From Pollenia angustigena (Eukaryota; Arthropoda; Insecta; Diptera; Polleniidae), in contig OV884056.1 in the NCBI GenBank assembly GCA_930367215.1, forward strand, positions 315,796,709 through 315,860,708: 64,000 nt of DNA. Reading direction: 5' to 3'. Of this stretch, positions 1 to 11,199 are shown one piece after another; position 1 is the first letter of the stretch, and each line of letters begins with the position of its first letter. The position numbers and the translations under genes are program-made. Under the pieces are notes generated by a model. It was not told the DNA's origin. It worked only from the letters and a program-made list of their open reading frames with translations, and did not search any database.

Positions 1-1305
1 GAACTTAGTTTATATACGCAGGTGTTAAATCTAACATAAGATTTCCGTGTCCTCCGTGACCCCGGTATATTTCGGATTCCTACCGACTAAAAAAAAACTC
101 TTGCGTCATTCAACACCCTGCGGAACTGTCCCTAGAGATACTGCCTCGCAGGCCCCGAAAGCTATATTAAGGCTGCTTCTATTGTCTGAGTTTTCCTTAC
201 TCTCTCCTCTATTACTAATTTTTGATTGATGTTTTAACCATCGAGCATACAACATCCCAGTGTTCCTTTTTGTTGAGGATTTTACTTATAATGTTTTGAA
301 CGTGCAGCTGTGACCCAATCTTTTCTTCCGCTTTCTGCCGATCGTGCCTTAAGCGTGGGCAGTAGAACATGACGTGCTCTGGATCTTCTTCTTGATTCGA
401 ACATGTCCAGGCAAAATCTGTACAGGTAGCTTCGATACCCTCCATGACCAGAAAGGAATTGCGTCATGTAGTAGTTTACCTCTCCATGTCTTCTATTTAA
501 CCAATTATGTATTTCCGGAATAAGTTTGAAAGTCCATCTCCCCTTGCGGCTGGCTTCCCACCTACTCTGCCATTGTCTTATAGATTTTTCTCTCTCAAGT
601 TTACGTACGCTGTTGCCAGGTTTTGTTGAGGTTCTCCTTATATCGTCTAATCTTTAAGCTTCATCTGCTAAAATATCTATGGGAATCATTCCCCATATGA
701 CCTGGGTCGCTTCATCAGAATTGGTTCGATAGGAGCAGCATATTCGTAGGGCGGATAGTCTGTATACCGATTTCAGTTCCTTCGCTATGCTTTTTACTTT
801 CAAAGATCCTGTCCTTATGGAGGCGGCGTATAGTATAACTGAGCTCACCACTGTGGCTATTATTCTCCTTTTACATTGCCTAGGTCCGTCCACATTTGGC
901 ATCATTCTTTACAGTGCTGCACTGACTTTTGCCGCCTTGTTAGCAGTGTACTCGACATAAGTTCTGAAGTTTAGTCTCGTATCAATGAAAACTCCCAGAT
1001 ATTTCAAACTCGGTTTCGAGGTAATATGATGTTCTCCCACCAGGATTCTAATAATTTCTCGTTTTCGCCTGCTTAAAACGAGTACGACCTCAGTCTTATG
1101 TTCCGCGACCTGCGCTTTTCATCCAATTTTGGTTAGTCCAGACTACCTCGTTGAGGAATAGCTCAACTTCGTCTACGAATCTTGCCGCGGCAGTAACAGC
1201 TATGTCGTCGGCGAAACCTACAATGTTTGCCTCTACCGGGATATCCAGCTCGAGTACATCGTTGTACATTATGTTCCACAGTAGTGGGCCATACGGGTTT
1301 TCTTA
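1..1305 (-). pseudogene. R1/LOA-type non-LTR retrotransposon relic (C-terminal half of reverse transcriptase)
   Basis: On the minus strand broken reading frames give, in order: GPLLWN (about 1271-1290), the reverse transcriptase FADD box (1204-1215), MPNVDGPRQCKRR (from 905), SVYRLSALRICCSYRT, IPIDILADEA (about 654-690) and a C-terminal knuckle-like EEDPEHVMFYCP (about 355-391). This order and wording fit the R1/LOA group of insect non-LTR retrotransposons. The endonuclease and the RT fingers (everything upstream of GPLLWN) are missing, and the ORF has stops and frameshifts, so it is a dead 5'-truncated copy. Its 3' end may run off the left edge. Clade assignment is by eye. Confidence 0.8.
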
Positions 1306-2247
1306 TTAGCTTTGTCCCATATCATATGTCTCCTATAACGTAAAGTGATTAAGTACTTTTAACGTCGTTGAGTTACTGAAGGCTTTCAATTTGTTTTTCT
1401 TTTGTTGTGTGTCAGCAAACACAATATACAAATTAGAACTAATAAACTAAAATTAAATTAGAAAAATGCAGAACAAGCTTATTCTCTCGGTCTTCATATA
1501 GCAAGCAGTCTGGCCTAAAATCTTCGACCTCTATCCATTACATCAAGACACGTCCGATCTTTGTAAAGCAAAGCTAATTTTAAAAAAACTCCAGATATTC
1601 ACGAATTCCATTGTAAATTTGTGTATTTAAATTAAATTTTGTTTTAAAAACAGCTGATTAAATATCCCTCATTAAAGTATTCATTGTACGCCTTTCGTCC
1701 GTTGTAACATAAGTGTCAGTTAAAAAAGACGACGTACAAAGTAAGATGGAGTCTATGTGATTCGGGCTTTAGAAGCTATTGTGTTTTTGACATGGCACAT
1801 TTGTCATACAGTTTTACAGTCTTTCAGTGGTATTGTGTTCCTACGACTATTAATATTTTAATTTCGATTTCATCATTTAGCCACAATTTTGATTAGTTGC
1901 GATCTTTGCTTTACCTATAAATAACACGCCTCTGATTTAAATTAAAACATCTAACAATTTGCTAACATCAACAAATCGTTAAACGCTGCATTCGCATGAC
2001 ACTTTTAACTAAACTTTACCACTTTACAAACCGAAACAAGAAATAAAACTAGTTTTTTCAAATTAATTCCTTAACGAGCCAAAATGCATTAAGCCAAAAG
2101 CGGAAAGATGCGTTTATAATAAAAAAAAATATTATTGTAAAATGTATTTGATGGTCAGAGTCAATGTTAATAGATATTTTTATGGCTTAATCTTGGCAAT
2201 AATATTTCATAAAAAATCATCACAATAATTGTTATCGTCATACTCAC
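1306..2247. other. AT-rich non-coding stretch
   Basis: I see no ORF, repeat pair or splice-flanked exon here. If the exon at 2248-2430 is real, this is the start of the intron downstream of it. Confidence 0.5.
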
Positions 2248-2430
2248 ATCTCTAACATCATCATAAAAATATTTAAGTTCATCGTCCAAAATTATGTAGG
2301 GATCTATTTGTATCTCACGTACAGGACCAGCTGGCTGTTGTGTATGAACCGAACTGTAATGACGGCAGTTTGTTTTCATATTTGAGCATTTCGTTTTAGA
2401 ACACGAAGTGGTGGTTGTAGAACAATTGGG
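2248..2430 (-). CDS. qless: Internal exon, decaprenyl-diphosphate synthase subunit 1 (PDSS1/qless) homolog
   Basis: Read on the minus strand, a pyrimidine-rich tract ending in AG (2431-2432) precedes 183 bases open in one frame (61 codons, phase 0 at both ends), followed by a strong donor GTGAGT (2242-2247). The peptide ends in QIDPYIILDDELKYFYDDVR. That matches, from memory, the conserved start of the mature all-trans polyprenyl-diphosphate synthase subunit 1, which in mitochondria extends the isoprenoid tail of ubiquinone. The first 30 residues are Ser/Thr/Cys-rich and fit a poorly conserved leader region. The catalytic DDxxD regions would lie in later exons, off the left edge. Exon and splice sites are seen; gene identity is homology recognised by eye. 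Confidence 0.72.
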
Positions 2431-3880
2431 CTAAAGAAAGAAGAATAAAAATAAAAGTTGCATTTAAATAAAATATTATGCTTAATTAAATATTAAAAAA
2501 TTCTAGGTAATTTTATATTATAAATAGATTTAGTTAATAATTTCTAACAATTTTTAAATTTCTTTTAAAATGTTTAGTTTATTTTGCATCTTTTAAAAAA
2601 GTGCTGCTTAACAGCTTATTCAATTATGGCAATTATTCGAGAAAACATTAATCACTTAAAACAGACTACGTAAAAGATTTTTATAAAGTTGTTTAACTAG
2701 TGGATGAAACGCAATAGAAGCGACCAGCAGCAGACCACAAAAACAAGAAATAACTTCTTGTACATTTATTTTATCTTTTTTATATGAATTTTTCATTCAT
2801 TTATTTATGATACTTGTTGACCAAACATTGTTATGGAATTTTTAAAACTTGTCACAAACGAACTTTTTTGCTTAAATTGAACGAAAAACTTTTTATTGTC
2901 GGTTTTAGACTTTATTTTCTACAAGATAAGCGAAATGTTTTAAAGTAAGGTACTTTTATTTTTAAAACAAAAACATACAGACATTTTTTTTCTGCAATAA
3001 GAACATCAAATCCTGATGGCGACAACATGTTATCGTTATTGTTTTTTTATAATTAAGACAACAATATAAGTCCGAGGAATAAACCCATTGAACTTCAGAA
3101 TAATTAAGGGAAAGCTGAATTTAAGCACGAAACTTCCTTTTGTGGTTTCAAACAACATCCCAAGTTACGCACGGGTCAAAGGTCAAGACAAACGTTTTTC
3201 GTAAAAATCTCGTTAACGACCAATTTTATCGAAAAAATACTTATTATCAAATGTGTATTTTAGAAAATTTCCTATAGAAAACGAATATGAAATTTTTTTT
3301 GTAGTACTAACGATTTTTGAAAAATTCGTTTCAAAAAATTGTAACGTACAGTATGCGATCCAACGTCACACAATGGAAGATTTTGGATTCGTGCAGGAAT
3401 ACAGCTTTCCATTAAATATACCGAAGTTTGACATTTTTCTTTTGTCTTTATTCCTCGGACCAAGTGAATCATTTTAAAGCTTTATTAACGACAAAATTTT
3501 TTGTCATATTTATAATAAAAGAACATACGATTTGTCTTAAAGATGATTTTTATATTAATCTGTACTACCGATATAATTTTTGAAAAATATAAATTGGAAC
3601 GGAACCCCTAACACAAGTATACCAGATAAGTATTTATTTGCTAGAATATCCGCCACAAGTAAACACTACCACGCTTTTAACAAAAATATCAATAGAACAC
3701 TAGAAAAATCCACACAAACCTTAATTTTTGGTATACAATTCCATGTGTAGACCACAGTTATTTATCAAAATATGAAGAAAACATACATATAATTATAAAT
3801 GAATAAACATGTTTTTAATTTGCCTTAGTGTATTAATTAAGCGAGTCACCAACCTCCTTTTCATATGTTATCTTCCTCTC
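2431..3880. other. AT-rich non-coding stretch upstream of the qless-like exon
   Basis: Probable intron or upstream sequence. The only structure is a 14-bp inverted pair (3071-3084 and 3447-3460) about 375 bp apart. Short ORFs at 3253-3477 on both strands have no recognisable content. Confidence 0.4.
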
Positions 3881-3904
3881 AAGTCCGTAAGTTCAATAAT
3901 ATAA

Positions 3905-4366
3905 AAAAAAATTCAGAAAGTACCAATTGAAAAGCAAAAAAAATACCAAAAAGTCTGCATGTTGAATTATATATTTCCAGGTCCAGTATTATTTAAAATT
4001 CAAAAATTACCAGTTAAAGAACGAAAAAGTACCAAAAAGATCCTTCTTACAGGTTCTAATTCACTCAGGACTTTGCATGTTAATTTTAAGTTTCTTGGCC
4101 CAAAACTAACGAAAATTTAAAAAGTACCAGTTAGAGAACAAAAAAGTACGATAAATTTCCCTCTTATAGATTCTCATCCACTCAGGACCTTGCATGTTTA
4201 ATTTTATGTATCTAGCACCAATATTGCGATAATTCAAAAAGTACCAGTTGAAAAACCAAAAAAAAGTACACACATTTTTCATCTTATAGTTTCTCATTTA
4301 TTCAGGACTCTGCACCTGTAGTTCTATGTTTCTAAGTTCAATATTATAGTTAAATCAAAAATTACT
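3905..4366. repeat. Degenerate tandem repeat, about 115 bp x 4
   Basis: Units recur at about 3911, 3998, 4110 and 4230. Each has 'aaagtaccagtt', a following 'aaaaagta', then 'ctcaggac' and 'ttgcatgtt' blocks. Spacing varies from about 87 to 120 bp and units are visibly diverged. Small ORFs across this block are products of the repeat. Confidence 0.7.
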
Positions 4367-4371
4367 ACATG

Positions 4372-4470
4372 CCTGGGTAACACGGTAGGCTAGTTGGTAG
4401 TATGCTAGTCTATCAGTGCTAGGGTTGCGGGTTCAATCCCTGCCAGAGACTCTGGTCTGTTTTACTACAA
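4372..4470 (+). repeat. tRNA-derived SINE-like unit, copy 1
   Basis: Contains a pol III box B match (GGTTCAATCCC near 4429-4439) with an A-box-like 'taggctagttggtag' about 45 bp upstream. A second diverged copy lies at 51396-51500 and shares about 75 bp ending in 'cagagactctggt'. No convincing cloverleaf folds, so I call a tRNA-derived repeat, not a tRNA gene. Confidence 0.6.
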
Positions 4471-4526
4471 CGGGCTGATGGTCTACGTTACTATTACTCG
4501 GGAGTTTTACCCATATTATTGATAAC

Positions 4527-6530
4527 CAGGGAAACCATAAATATGCAATTGCATATTTTTCCTTGTGCGACCAATGAAGGCACAAACAATATATTTATCC
4601 AATTTAGAGCCTTTTATGAATTTTGGCATATTTTTGCATATTTTACCGATTGCAGCATTTTTTGCATAATTTACTTAAAGGAGCATTATTGCAGCATATT
4701 TTAAGTTTATAGTGCATAGTTTGAATTTTTAAAGCATATTTTGAGACATGTTCAATTTTTTAGATGCTTATAGGAGCTTTCGCAGAAAAAATATACTTTT
4801 TTCGAAATTCTGTTACTCCAAATTCGCCATCTACATTTAATTTTTACTCTCAAATTGTAAGACAAAGCAGGTTGTCATTAAGGATAAATGCTATGCGATG
4901 TGTATAATACATAGAAATGTAGACCAATCTTTTAGTATACCGATCGACTCAAAATCACTTTACAGTGATCTAACTATGTCAATCCGTCCGTTTGGCTGGT
5001 TTGGCTGCCCATATTAACATTGTGCGCAAAGAAGAAGTTCCAACTTTGTAGATAATTTGATCAAATATAGAAGAGGTCTGTGTAAATGGTGATAATCGGT
5101 CTATAATTTCACATATTCCCTATAAAAACTTCTTTTCAAATAAGACTCTCTGCGTCAGCAAGCCATATATAGATGGCTTCACAGAAAAAAGTAAAAAAAG
5201 CGGGTTTAATCACAAAAATAATTGAAACAAGCAAAAAAAATTTTAATTTTGCATCTATCACCGAAATGATTATACCAATTACTTAAAATTGCAAAACTTT
5301 TTACATTTTAATTACAAAAATAGTTGAAAAATTATTAATATTAAACAATCTTTTAATTGAATGAATTAACAAATTTATTTAAAAAAAAAATCAATATTTT
5401 AATTGAATGAATTAATGACGTAATTGATTACAATACAGAACATTTATTATTTTAATAATTATATTGATTAAAACAGCGATATAATTTTTGCATTAAATCA
5501 ATTAAATTTTTAATTAAATTAATTAAACAGTGTATTTGAAATACAAGCTAAATTCAATTACGTGAGTTTTTCAATCAAACAAATTGTTAATTGAATTAAT
5601 TTGTTAAATCAATTCAGTTGATGAATTAATAAAGCAAAATTATAATAAAATTTTTGTTTTAATTCAAAATTAAGCATATCATTGAACAAATTAATATATT
5701 ATTTAAATTGGATTCAAATTTAATCAAGTAGATGATTGCATTTATTTAAATAATAATTGAATTTTTATTTTAATTCGCCCCGAAAATATTTTACTGCAAA
5801 TTAAATTATTTTCGAATCGTTTCACATTTGTTCCCTTCCTTTGTTAACAATTTAGCGACCATACCTATAGGTATATATTGACCCCTATTCTGCGTTTCGA
5901 TTCGGATCGAAATTTTCTCCGCTTTTGGCAACTTGTTGAAAAACTTTTCGATTGAAATGTGAGAAATGAAACAAAAATACCATAAATTGAAACAAACATG
6001 TTTTTCTCACTTAACATTTTTGGTATTACACACCAAGGAAATTACACGTAAGGAAATTACTCGCCAAAAATGTTACAGTAACAGTTAAGTGAGAAAAACA
6101 TGTTTGTTTCAATTTATGGTATTTTTGTTTCATTTCTCACATTTCAATCGAAAAGTTTTTCAACGCGAGAGTTACAGAACATGGGCACAAAATACCAAAG
6201 TTGCCAAAAACGGAGAAAATTTCGATCCGAATCGAAACGCAGAATAGGGGTGATTATATATAATCCCTTTAAGACAACAACCCATATCTAGATAATATTC
6301 GCCGCAAACATCTCTTGTATGAATTTAAGCCTAATATGGGCTTAAGCGATAATATTTTAAGGTATTTTTTTTCAAATTTGGTTATTAAATTGTTGAATAT
6401 TTTTTCTTCAAATTAGCAATTTTTTTATTTTTTAGGGCATATTTTTTAAATTTTTCAGGGCATATTTTTCAGTTTTTACAGCATATTTAATGCGTCTGAT
6501 TTTTTTTAGAGCATATTTCTGGTTTCCCTG
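4527..6530. mobile_element. hAT-like non-autonomous element, family 1 copy A
   Basis: Ends are CAGGGAAACCATAAATATGC and its inverted partner GCATATTTCTGGTTTCCCTG. They are flanked by a perfect 8-bp target duplication TTGATAAC (4519-4526 and 6531-6538). Eight-base duplications and CAGGG ends are typical of hAT elements. Subterminal 'gcatatttt' motifs recur many times near both ends, as in hAT subterminal transposase sites. No transposase ORF is present. A relative of the tataccct repeat (about 4920-5150, 'gtataccgatcgactca') and a foldback (5882-6250) sit inside. Copy B is at 59007-60239. Confidence 0.85.
5882..6250. mobile_element. Foldback MITE nested in hAT-like copy A
   Basis: Begins 'cccctattctgcgtttcgat' and ends with the inverse complement. 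Arms extend over 100 bp with some gaps, including 'aaacaaacatgtttttctcactt' type segments on both sides. The 369-bp unit is absent from the related copy at 59007-60239, so it is a later insertion. No coding content. Confidence 0.8.
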
Positions 6531-6538
6531 TTGATAAC

Positions 6539-8180
6539 TATCAATAATAGCGGTTTGTCGTTGTGGAAAAAGAAGTCTTATTGTCGCTATCAAAATCTTC
6601 TTTTGGTAATCGAAATTGTAGAAAATAGAAAATTTCGCTAACCGCCCTAATTGTAATTACACCTCATAACAACATACACATATTATTATAATGACTTTAT
6701 TTGAAACCACTGTTTATTGGTAATTGAAACTTGTGCTTTTTGTTTTTGCCAACTTGAACAAATTTTGAAAACTATTATTGTTAGATAGAAAACTACAATT
6801 ATCAGAGACATAAACGACACTCAAGTTCATTAATTCCTTTGAACATGGACAAGCCGTCAGACGTACAAGTAAAAATGGCAAAATGTATCAAATCAGGAAA
6901 TTAACAAAGACAAGCTCTGAAATAATGGCAGACTTTAGAGACCAAAAATAAAAAACATGTTAAATAATTTTGTGTAAATGTTCAGTATTATTAAATGTTT
7001 TTTAAAAGGTGTTGTAGTTAAAAAATTTAACCTTGACTAAGGAGGTTATATTTTTACTAAATATCTTTATTTGTTTAATAGAATGTTTTGTGTTTTTTCT
7101 TTTATTTTTTATGTTAAGTTTTTTGTGAAAATTATTTAAAAATGGATGCTTAAATAATTTGCACCCTCTAATAATACAAGTACAAATTAGTATCGAAAAC
7201 ATGTTAAGATTCAATTTCAAACATGTTGCGGTTACAATGTCACACAATAGACTAACTGCTGCTGCTGCTGCTGTATTGACACCTAATTGTGACCAACTGA
7301 CTGATTGAAGCAGCAACAACAAAAAATTTGTTAACAAAATAAATAGCTCTTCTTAAAATCCATCAATAGTTCAGCAGATAAAAATTAAATAAACACATAC
7401 GATATTTCATAATTTCCATCATGTGGCCTTTTCGAATGTGTTTATTGATATTTTATTTATACTTGAATATTTAACACAAATAAAATCAATATTAAAAAAA
7501 AAATTGTGATAAGCATCCAACAAAATGTCTGCTTTAATGACAAAGACATTTTTACATTTAAATTAGTTGCGGCAACAAGAGCAAGTGACAAATAATTTCC
7601 AGCAACCCAACCAGCATTTGTCATTTATTTATGATCGATCAATATTTGTAGTCATAGTGACTGAAATCGTTAGTAGCATACAATTCAGTCACTCTGTCTG
7701 TCATTCAATATCTTTTTTATTGCATAAATTTTGCTATGGTCAATCATGCAAACAGAAAAATTTTATTAAAAGACTCAGAAAACCCATAAAAAAGTAGTTT
7801 TGGTTATTTTTTTTTTTTTTTTTTTTACTAGTAAAAAAATAGTAAAAAAAAATGGGGAATATCCAGATAAAAAATTGAATATTTGAAATATCAGCAGATT
7901 TAGGAGTTGCCAATGACACTTTGTAATTAATTAGAATGCCAATTAAGTTAGCACAGAGTTGATTCATAGCAAACCATTTTCTGTCTGTTAACTTTTAATA
8001 AATCAACTCTGAATTTTGATGATGCCACATTATATTTCTCAAATATGCAACACTTTTTGCATTAATAACACTGTGATAGAAATCGACACGTTTGTTTAGA
8101 CTAGCTGGGCACTTGTCGTTGTAACCTAACTCGGGTGCGCTTAATTTATTGGTGCTAGCCGTTTTTTTATGTTAGCTCTG
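6539..8180. other. AT-rich non-coding stretch with simple repeats
   Basis: Holds a short (GCT)n run at about 7256-7273 and a poly-T run at about 7808-7826. The 111-codon minus ORF at 7002-7337 spans the GCT run and looks random. Confidence 0.5.
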
Positions 8181-8182
8181 GT

Positions 8183-8345
8183 TTTCGAAATATACCGTTA
8201 TTTCGAAAATGGAGGAAGTTGCACAACATATGTTTGCGCGACTCAAAAACGCTTTAGCTTATTGAAAAAACTGAAATTCCGCAATTAAATTTCATTTAAG
8301 AAAGATAAAACTTTTTTCTTATATGCGCAGTCATTTTAGAAACAT
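8183..8345. repeat. Interspersed repeat shared with 31217-31378
   Basis: Both copies have 'atataccgttatttcgaaaa', 'actcaaaaac', 'cgcaat' and 'cttatatgcgcagtc'-like blocks in the same order over about 160 bp. Family not recognised. Confidence 0.6.
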
Positions 8346-8856
8346 ATTTTTTTTTTGGAAAAAAAATATTTTTTTTTTTATCAAAATTTCGAAGCACGAA
8401 TAACAAAAACTTTTGAAATTAAAGTTTCGAAATTTTTGTTTTTTTAAAGAATCATTTAAAGAAAAAAATCGTACAATGTATGTAAAACGGGTTTTCGAAA
8501 ACTTCAAAAATTTCAAGGCCTGGAATTTCAAAAATCCGTTTTACGTGCATTGCACGATTTAGTATAAAAAGGGACAAAAATTACCCCTTAAAATTAATGT
8601 TAGAGGGCTAATATATTCTAAGCAAAGAATAGCCATACAAATCTATTGAAGATATCCGAAATAGTATTTCAGCTTAGAAGTACTTTTAGCATATATTTTT
8701 GAGGCGTTTGGTTTAGCCTTTTAAAAACATTTGAAAACTTTAGGGGATACTTTAGGGAACCCGAGCTAACTTTTCAAACCCCTTTGGCAGATTTGCTCTA
8801 CCAATAGTCTAGTTTCATTTCGCTTTATAAGTATTAAGGCTGGCGGCGCGATGACC
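8346..8856. other. AT-rich stretch with a small palindrome
   Basis: A local inverted pair around 8470-8560 ('gtacaatg...aaaacgg' against 'ccgttttac...cattgcac') could form a hairpin. Nothing else is recognised. Confidence 0.4.
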
Positions 8857-9186
8857 CGGGGGGCTACTCTCTATTGCGATGCGAAAGAAAATGGTAGCCA
8901 ATTTAGCGATTGGTACTCTTTAATGCGTTTGCGCATTTGCCTTTCGCATTTATTAATTTTTTTCTTTTCGCAAATAATCAGTATTTATTTTGTTTAAACT
9001 TTCCAATTTCAAATATTTTTACATATTTAAGCATTTCATTACTGTCAATCTGCGCCATCTTTAATTTATGTTGCCAGTATTGCGCCATTTTCAAAACATT
9101 TTGCGAAAGTGATAGAGAGTACCAAGTTGGCATTTAGCTATCGCATCGAAATTGTTTTCGCATCGCAATAGAGAGTAGCCCCCCCG
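8857..9186. mobile_element. Foldback MITE with 'ggggggctactctctattgc' ends
   Basis: A 27-30-bp nearly perfect terminal inverted repeat (ggggggctactctctattgc, then gatgcgaaa) bounds about 330 bp without coding capacity. A second inner inverted pair (tggtagccaa / agtaccaagttgg region) is also visible. Confidence 0.8.
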
Positions 9187-10178
9187 AATTTTGTTGCACT
9201 GTGTAATAGGTCTACCTTTGAGAGAAAAAAAAAATATTTACAGGTAAATATAAAGCTTATATTTTTTCTAGGTTGCACGTTTCGTCTTCGCAAAATGAAC
9301 TCTAAAGGATTTTAACACAATTATTGTTATGGCTTTTAATTATTTATGTCCCTTTCAATTACTACTCATGAAGATAAAACAAGTTTCAGCCGCATGATAA
9401 AAATCACGTCAACAGTTTTACTCCATAATTTATGACAACACAACAAAAAACCTTCAAAAAAATGTTGTAAATTTGTTTCGTTTTTTATTCCTAAAAGAAA
9501 AAAAAACTTTGAGAGCCAAAAATCCATTGTATTGATAATCATCAAGTTAAAGTCTTGCAAACCTGCAATTACACACACACACATATGAACACCTTACAAG
9601 CATGTCTCCAGAATGCATTTGCAACATGTTCAAAACATTTTATAACCTGTTTTTTTACATGCACACTAAAGAGGATGCCCTAAACATGCTCGATGCAACC
9701 GAAAACAATCCACAACACAAAATTCAAGTCGATCATTACGATGGCATACATAAGTGCTGAAGACAATTTTTTTTTTTTTTTTTTTTTTGTAAAATTAAAA
9801 CCGGTAGTTTAAACGAAAGTTTTTTTAAACAGATCGTGTCCTTGTAACTGCACATATTTTAGCTCACACACACATAGTGATAATGATAATAATATTTATT
9901 CGTTATGCACTGAACGAAAAAAACTTGCATTATTTTTGAATTTACCTGAGAAAGAAAATAAATTTTTGCTGTTTTTCTTTAAAATCACATGCGAAATAAG
10001 TTTAATTTATTTAATTACTGCCTGTTTTTCAAATAAAAAGAAAAATTTCCTTTTGAGAATTTACATTAAAACAACAATAAATAAAAACTCAAATTTGTAT
10101 TTATTTTCATTATAAATTTCTTAACGAAAATATTGATTTTAATTTCAAAAAGAGCCAGTTAAACCCTTCAGCAACAAA
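9187..10178. other. AT-rich non-coding stretch with CA and T runs
   Basis: Contains a short (CA)n run near 9571-9582 and a poly-T of about 21 bases near 9768-9788. No gene signal. Confidence 0.4.
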
Positions 10179-10382
10179 CTTAGTCTGAATTTACACGTTT
10201 CATCTTTTAAAGATGCCAACATAATCACACGCGGTTTCAACTTTTTTCGGTTCAAAACAGCAACTATTTTATTTACAGCGAATAAAAACACAAAGCGTAC
10301 TGACTCCCTTTCATCTTTCTTCTCTCACGTAAAAACATAAGAGTTGACCATCAAAAGATGAAACGTGTGAAAGCAGCCTAAG
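10179..10382. mobile_element. Short MITE with 'cttagtctgaatttacacgt' ends
   Basis: The left end (10179-10208) and the inverse complement of the right end (10353-10382) share 'ttacacgtttcatctttt'-like sequence with about 85% match over about 30 bp. Non-coding. Confidence 0.6.
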
Positions 10383-10469
10383 GAATATTCACTAAGAGGT
10401 TTCGGCATTCCTCATAACACGAGCTTTTGTCGCTTCGATGAACTAAAATTAGAAAACTTGAATAAATAA

Positions 10470-10780
10470 TAGACCCTTTTACTGACCTTGCAAGATGTGG
10501 CCGAGCGTTGTCATGGTTAAAAAATACGTCTGGTTTATTTTTCGGTGCTTTTTTTAGTTATTGCTTGCTTCAAACAAAACAATTTTGTTCGGTCAGGATC
10601 CCCTGTGATCGTCTGGTACGATTTAAGCGGCTCATAATAAATGAAGCCCTTCAAGTTTGAGCAAATAAAGAGCATTTCCCTGGTGCCACAGCCATTCGGC
10701 TTTGGCGCTGATTCGGCTTGTTGGCCGAGCTAAAAGGACGCGTTAGTCATACGTAAATGTTACAAAAATTTTAACGTTGC
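10470..10780 (-). pseudogene. mariner transposase relic
   Basis: On the minus strand, broken frames give KPNGCGTREMLF, then FIYYEPLKSYQTITGDPDRT, a gap, and NHDNARPHLARSVK. This order matches mariner transposase around the first catalytic region, the 'YYE(L)LKP' block and the HDNARPH block that holds the second catalytic Asp. The segment that should carry WWDQ reads ICSN, so the first-Asp region is lost. Only about 100 codons are recognisable, and frames shift. Confidence 0.7.
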
Positions 10781-10853
10781 GGTTGACTTGAATCGTCGGT
10801 GGTTAATTAAAATACTCAAACGTGTCATAAAGTGTTAAAAATAAATGAACATT

Positions 10854-10899
10854 TCGTCAGCTCAGAATTGGTTTGGCGCATATAATTCTGAGCTGACGA
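10854..10899. repeat. Perfect 16-bp hairpin
   Basis: Arms TCGTCAGCTCAGAATT and its exact complement flank a 14-base loop (46 bp in all). It lies just beyond the mariner relic and may be a remnant of an end, or unrelated. Confidence 0.6.
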
Positions 10900-11199
10900 T
10901 TTGTCAAAACTTGTGATGATGATTACAAAAAAAGAGTTTCACGTAAAAATATAATAACACGTTGTATAAGCCGCTGGAATGTTCGCTCTGTCAATATATA
11001 TAAAAAAAAAAAAAAAACATAAAGTTATTTAAGATTTGAAACGTAAAAACCTTTTTAATTTTATCAGATTCATGCGCAATACATTATTTTTACGTAGGAG
11101 TAACTATAAGTACCTATATAAGCTTCGTAAAGAAAACAAAGCAGCTGATACGCAACATATCATTTACGTTAGAGTAACGAAGTCTTTAAACATAAGCTT

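Noticed and set aside
3071..3460. 14-bp inverted pair that could bound a MITE
   Set aside because: Arms are short, do not extend, and there is no target duplication or second copy.
4372..4470. tRNA gene
   Set aside because: Box B is present, but no complete cloverleaf with acceptor stem pairing is seen, and a diverged second copy shares sequence beyond the tRNA-like part; a SINE-like repeat is more likely.
7002..7337. 111-codon minus-strand ORF
   Set aside because: Alanine and leucine runs come from a (GCT)n repeat; the rest is AT-rich random translation.
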